A stretch of 8,895 bases of DNA from Calditrichaceae bacterium (lineage in GTDB: Bacteria > Calditrichota > Calditrichia > Calditrichales > Calditrichaceae): contig JANTFQ010000076.1 of NCBI GenBank assembly GCA_024763405.1, positions 1-8,895 of the forward strand, given 5' to 3'. A program made the translations under genes and the position numbers. Below, in pieces: positions 8,192 to 8,895 of the stretch (position 1 is the stretch's first letter; every line of letters begins with the position of its first letter). The notes below the pieces were generated by a model. It ran no database searches, was not told where the DNA came from, and worked only from the letters and a program-made list of their open reading frames with translations.

Positions 8192-8210
8192 TTGAAATAT
8201 CTTATTTCAA
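8192..8210. promoter_or_regulatory. Perfect 8-3-8 dyad upstream of trkH (candidate operator)
   Basis: TTGAAATA and TATTTCAA flank a TCT spacer, giving a perfect 8-bp inverted repeat whose near edge lies 101 bases upstream of the trkH start codon. Size and symmetry are typical of a dimeric regulator's site. The arms are too AT-rich, and the spacer too short, for a stable terminator hairpin. One arm sequence (TATTTCAA) recurs alone at 5811-5818, downstream of trkA. No regulator gene is in view, so the operator role is inferred. Confidence 0.45.
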
Positions 8211-8261
8211 TTGGACGCGGTTTTCGTGGTGGGGAATTTTTAAAGTATATCTCTCATTCCA

Positions 8262-8339
8262 ATGAATAGGATGAAACCGGTTTCGGATGTCTATTTGAGG
8301 GCTCTGGTCCGGCTTGGACGGGAAGTCTATATCCCTTCC
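8262..8339. other. GC-richer block with successive hairpins
   Basis: This block stands out from its AT-rich surroundings. It contains a perfect 12-bp palindrome, GAAACCGGTTTC (8273-8284). Next comes a hairpin with stem GTCC/GGAC and a five-base loop (8307-8319). Immediately after it lies a hairpin with stem GGAAG/CTTCC (8321-8339). It leads into the REP-like pair that starts at 8376, so the two may be one repeat unit of about 215 bp. A structured RNA is the alternative. Confidence 0.4.
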
Positions 8340-8375
8340 TTCTTTTCAGGCTGTTTCAGAAAGGGGTTCAATAAT

Positions 8376-8476
8376 AAGATTTCTCCTCAAACTCGGATTT
8401 CATCCTTTTTTCGTTCGAAACGACAAGTATTCTGTGTCATTTCGAGTGAATTTCGAAGAAATAAGCGAGAAATCTT
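8376..8476. repeat. Inverted pair of REP-like extragenic arms
   Basis: The outer ends are perfect 10-bp inverted repeats, AAGATTTCTC (8376-8385) and GAGAAATCTT (8467-8476). The inner parts also correspond: CTCGGATTTCATC on the left against GTCATTTCGAG (8436-8446) on the right. A small central stem, TCGTT-CGA-AACGA (8411-8423), lies between the arms. The right arm holds an extra stretch with a second ATTTCGA copy (8450-8456). I recognise the GTCATTTCGAG...GAGAAATCTT form as a widespread bacterial extragenic repeat motif. Head-to-head pairing suggests a REP/BIME-like or MITE-like unit. Confidence 0.65.
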
Positions 8477-8518
8477 AAAAACTGCAACACCTCTTTTGAA
8501 GGGATCTTTAATATTTAT

Positions 8519-8710
8519 TCACGATAAAAAAATGGCAGACATTCTTTTCTTTTTAAAATGAAATCGCTTTTTTAATACGTATTCTGAGAATAAAATGATG
8601 CACCGGCCTTCATTGTATTCCAAAATGATTGCGCCTTTATGTTCTTTAATAATTTTAGTGTTTGTTTGTAACCACAGAATTTTATTTTCTATTATACAAT
8701 GTACTTGAGT
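8519..8710 (-). pseudogene. Possible remnant resembling a histidine-kinase C-terminus
   Basis: A minus-strand frame stays open for 63 residues between stop codons but has no ATG or GTG before its last few residues, so it is not a normal gene. Its middle, IIKEHKGAI followed by EGRCIILFSE, resembles the end of a GHKL histidine-kinase ATPase domain, where I..eHgG.I and G.G..f are usual. The glycine-rich G2 box that should precede it is absent. This is either a decayed fragment or chance. The plus strand opposite has a 38-residue ATG frame (8594-8710) with a hydrophobic stretch ending in LVFVC, equally unproven. Confidence 0.2.
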
Positions 8711-8722
8711 TCAGGCCGGGAA

Positions 8723-8895
8723 TTAAGGGGTATAGCGCAAAGCCAGTATTGTGATATCATCAGATTGCGGTGTACCACCAGTAAATTCCTGTACCCGGTC
8801 AATAACAGACTGGTTCAAATCAAGAACATTTGCACCGGGTGATTCCGATAAAACTTTTTTTAAACGCAGTTCGGAAAATTCATTTTCATCTTTGT
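8723..8895 (-). CDS. SpoIIE/RsbU-type serine phosphatase, C-terminal end (partial)
   Basis: Only the last 56 codons and the stop are in the window; the gene continues past the right edge. The reading frame ends with FTGGTPQSDDITILALRY. The SDDIT(I/L)L motif is the final metal-binding signature of SpoIIE-type PP2C phosphatases, in which the two aspartates help bind the Mg2+/Mn2+ ions. The preceding VIDRVQEF is the amphipathic helix usual before it. Such enzymes dephosphorylate anti-sigma-factor antagonists or related regulators in partner-switching signalling, often under an N-terminal sensor domain, which cannot be seen here. The protein stops seven residues after DDITIL, as expected for a C-terminal catalytic domain. 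Family assignment is fairly sure; the specific pathway is unknown. Confidence 0.85.
   Translation of the reverse strand, partial: KDENEFSELRLKKVLSESPGANVLDLNQSVIDRVQEFTGGTPQSDDITILALRYTP

Larger units (their letters stand above)
8092..8722. other. Gene-free interval with repeats and dyads between the phosphatase gene and trkH
   Basis: I see no convincing complete gene here on either strand. From left to right the interval holds the trkH leader (with a CCCGGG palindrome near 8130), a perfect dyad (8192-8210), a GC-richer hairpin block (8262-8339), an inverted pair of REP-like arms (8376-8476), and an AT-rich stretch with a start-less minus-strand frame (8519-8710). The minus strand has TATAAT at plus 8691-8696, just after the phosphatase gene, but no matching -35. 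No clear intrinsic terminator follows the phosphatase stop. Confidence 0.7.

Noticed and set aside
8262..8561. 99-residue plus-strand ORF with two near-adjacent ATG codons.
   Set aside because: It reads straight through the hairpin block and the REP-like inverted pair. It has no ribosome binding site before the first ATG, and its middle (VISSEF) is the typical translation of the repeat motif.
8691..8696. Perfect TATAAT on the minus strand just after the phosphatase gene.
   Set aside because: No -35-like hexamer at 16-18 bp and no TGn extension; the nearest gene it could serve, trkH, begins about 600 bp away. The AT-rich context makes chance likely.

Overview
The window reads as bacterial chromosome of roughly 43-45% GC, with every supported gene on the minus strand. 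The order of transcription is right to left: the end of a SpoIIE/RsbU-type phosphatase gene, a 630-bp gene-free interval, trkH-trkA, a glycosyltransferase gene, and a very long glycosyltransferase/phosphodiester-glycosidase fusion gene. The organism cannot be named from this sequence. AGGA/GAGG-type ribosome binding sites, single-RCK TrkA, and an extragenic repeat of the GTCATTTCGAG...GAGAAATCTT type, which I recall from Bacteroidota-, Ignavibacteria- and Calditrichota-like genomes, make a member of the FCB group a reasonable but weak guess.

Right part (8092-8895): 8723-8895 encodes the last 56 residues of a PP2C-like regulatory phosphatase that continues beyond the window. The interval 8092-8722 has no convincing complete gene. 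It does have structure: an inverted pair of REP-like arms (8376-8476), a hairpin-rich block (8262-8339), a 19-bp perfect dyad about 100 bp upstream of trkH (8192-8210), and a short start-less reading frame that faintly resembles the C-terminus of a histidine kinase (8519-8710).

Middle part (5860-8091): trkH and trkA are separated by 12 bp and form a two-gene operon for K+ uptake. TrkH is the membrane pore and TrkA the cytosolic nucleotide-binding regulator.

Left part (106-5624): two related GT4-type glycosyltransferase genes lie in tandem, 92 bp apart. The 423-residue enzyme is a stand-alone GT-B protein. The 1384-residue protein begins with a divergent relative of it (shared DG...E..K, HDF[YW]WE and E-x7-E signatures). 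It then has about 440 residues I cannot assign and ends in a phosphodiester glycosidase (NAGPA-type) domain. It has no visible signal peptide or membrane helix, although NAGPA-type domains are usually exported. This three-part architecture is the most unusual thing in the window.

How the parts work together is inference. The two glycosyltransferases plausibly act on one glycoconjugate or glycosylated small molecule, with the NAGPA domain trimming or editing a sugar-phosphate diester. The neighbouring K+ uptake operon leaves open an osmoadaptation link (an anionic glycoside solute paired with K+), but proximity is the only evidence for it.
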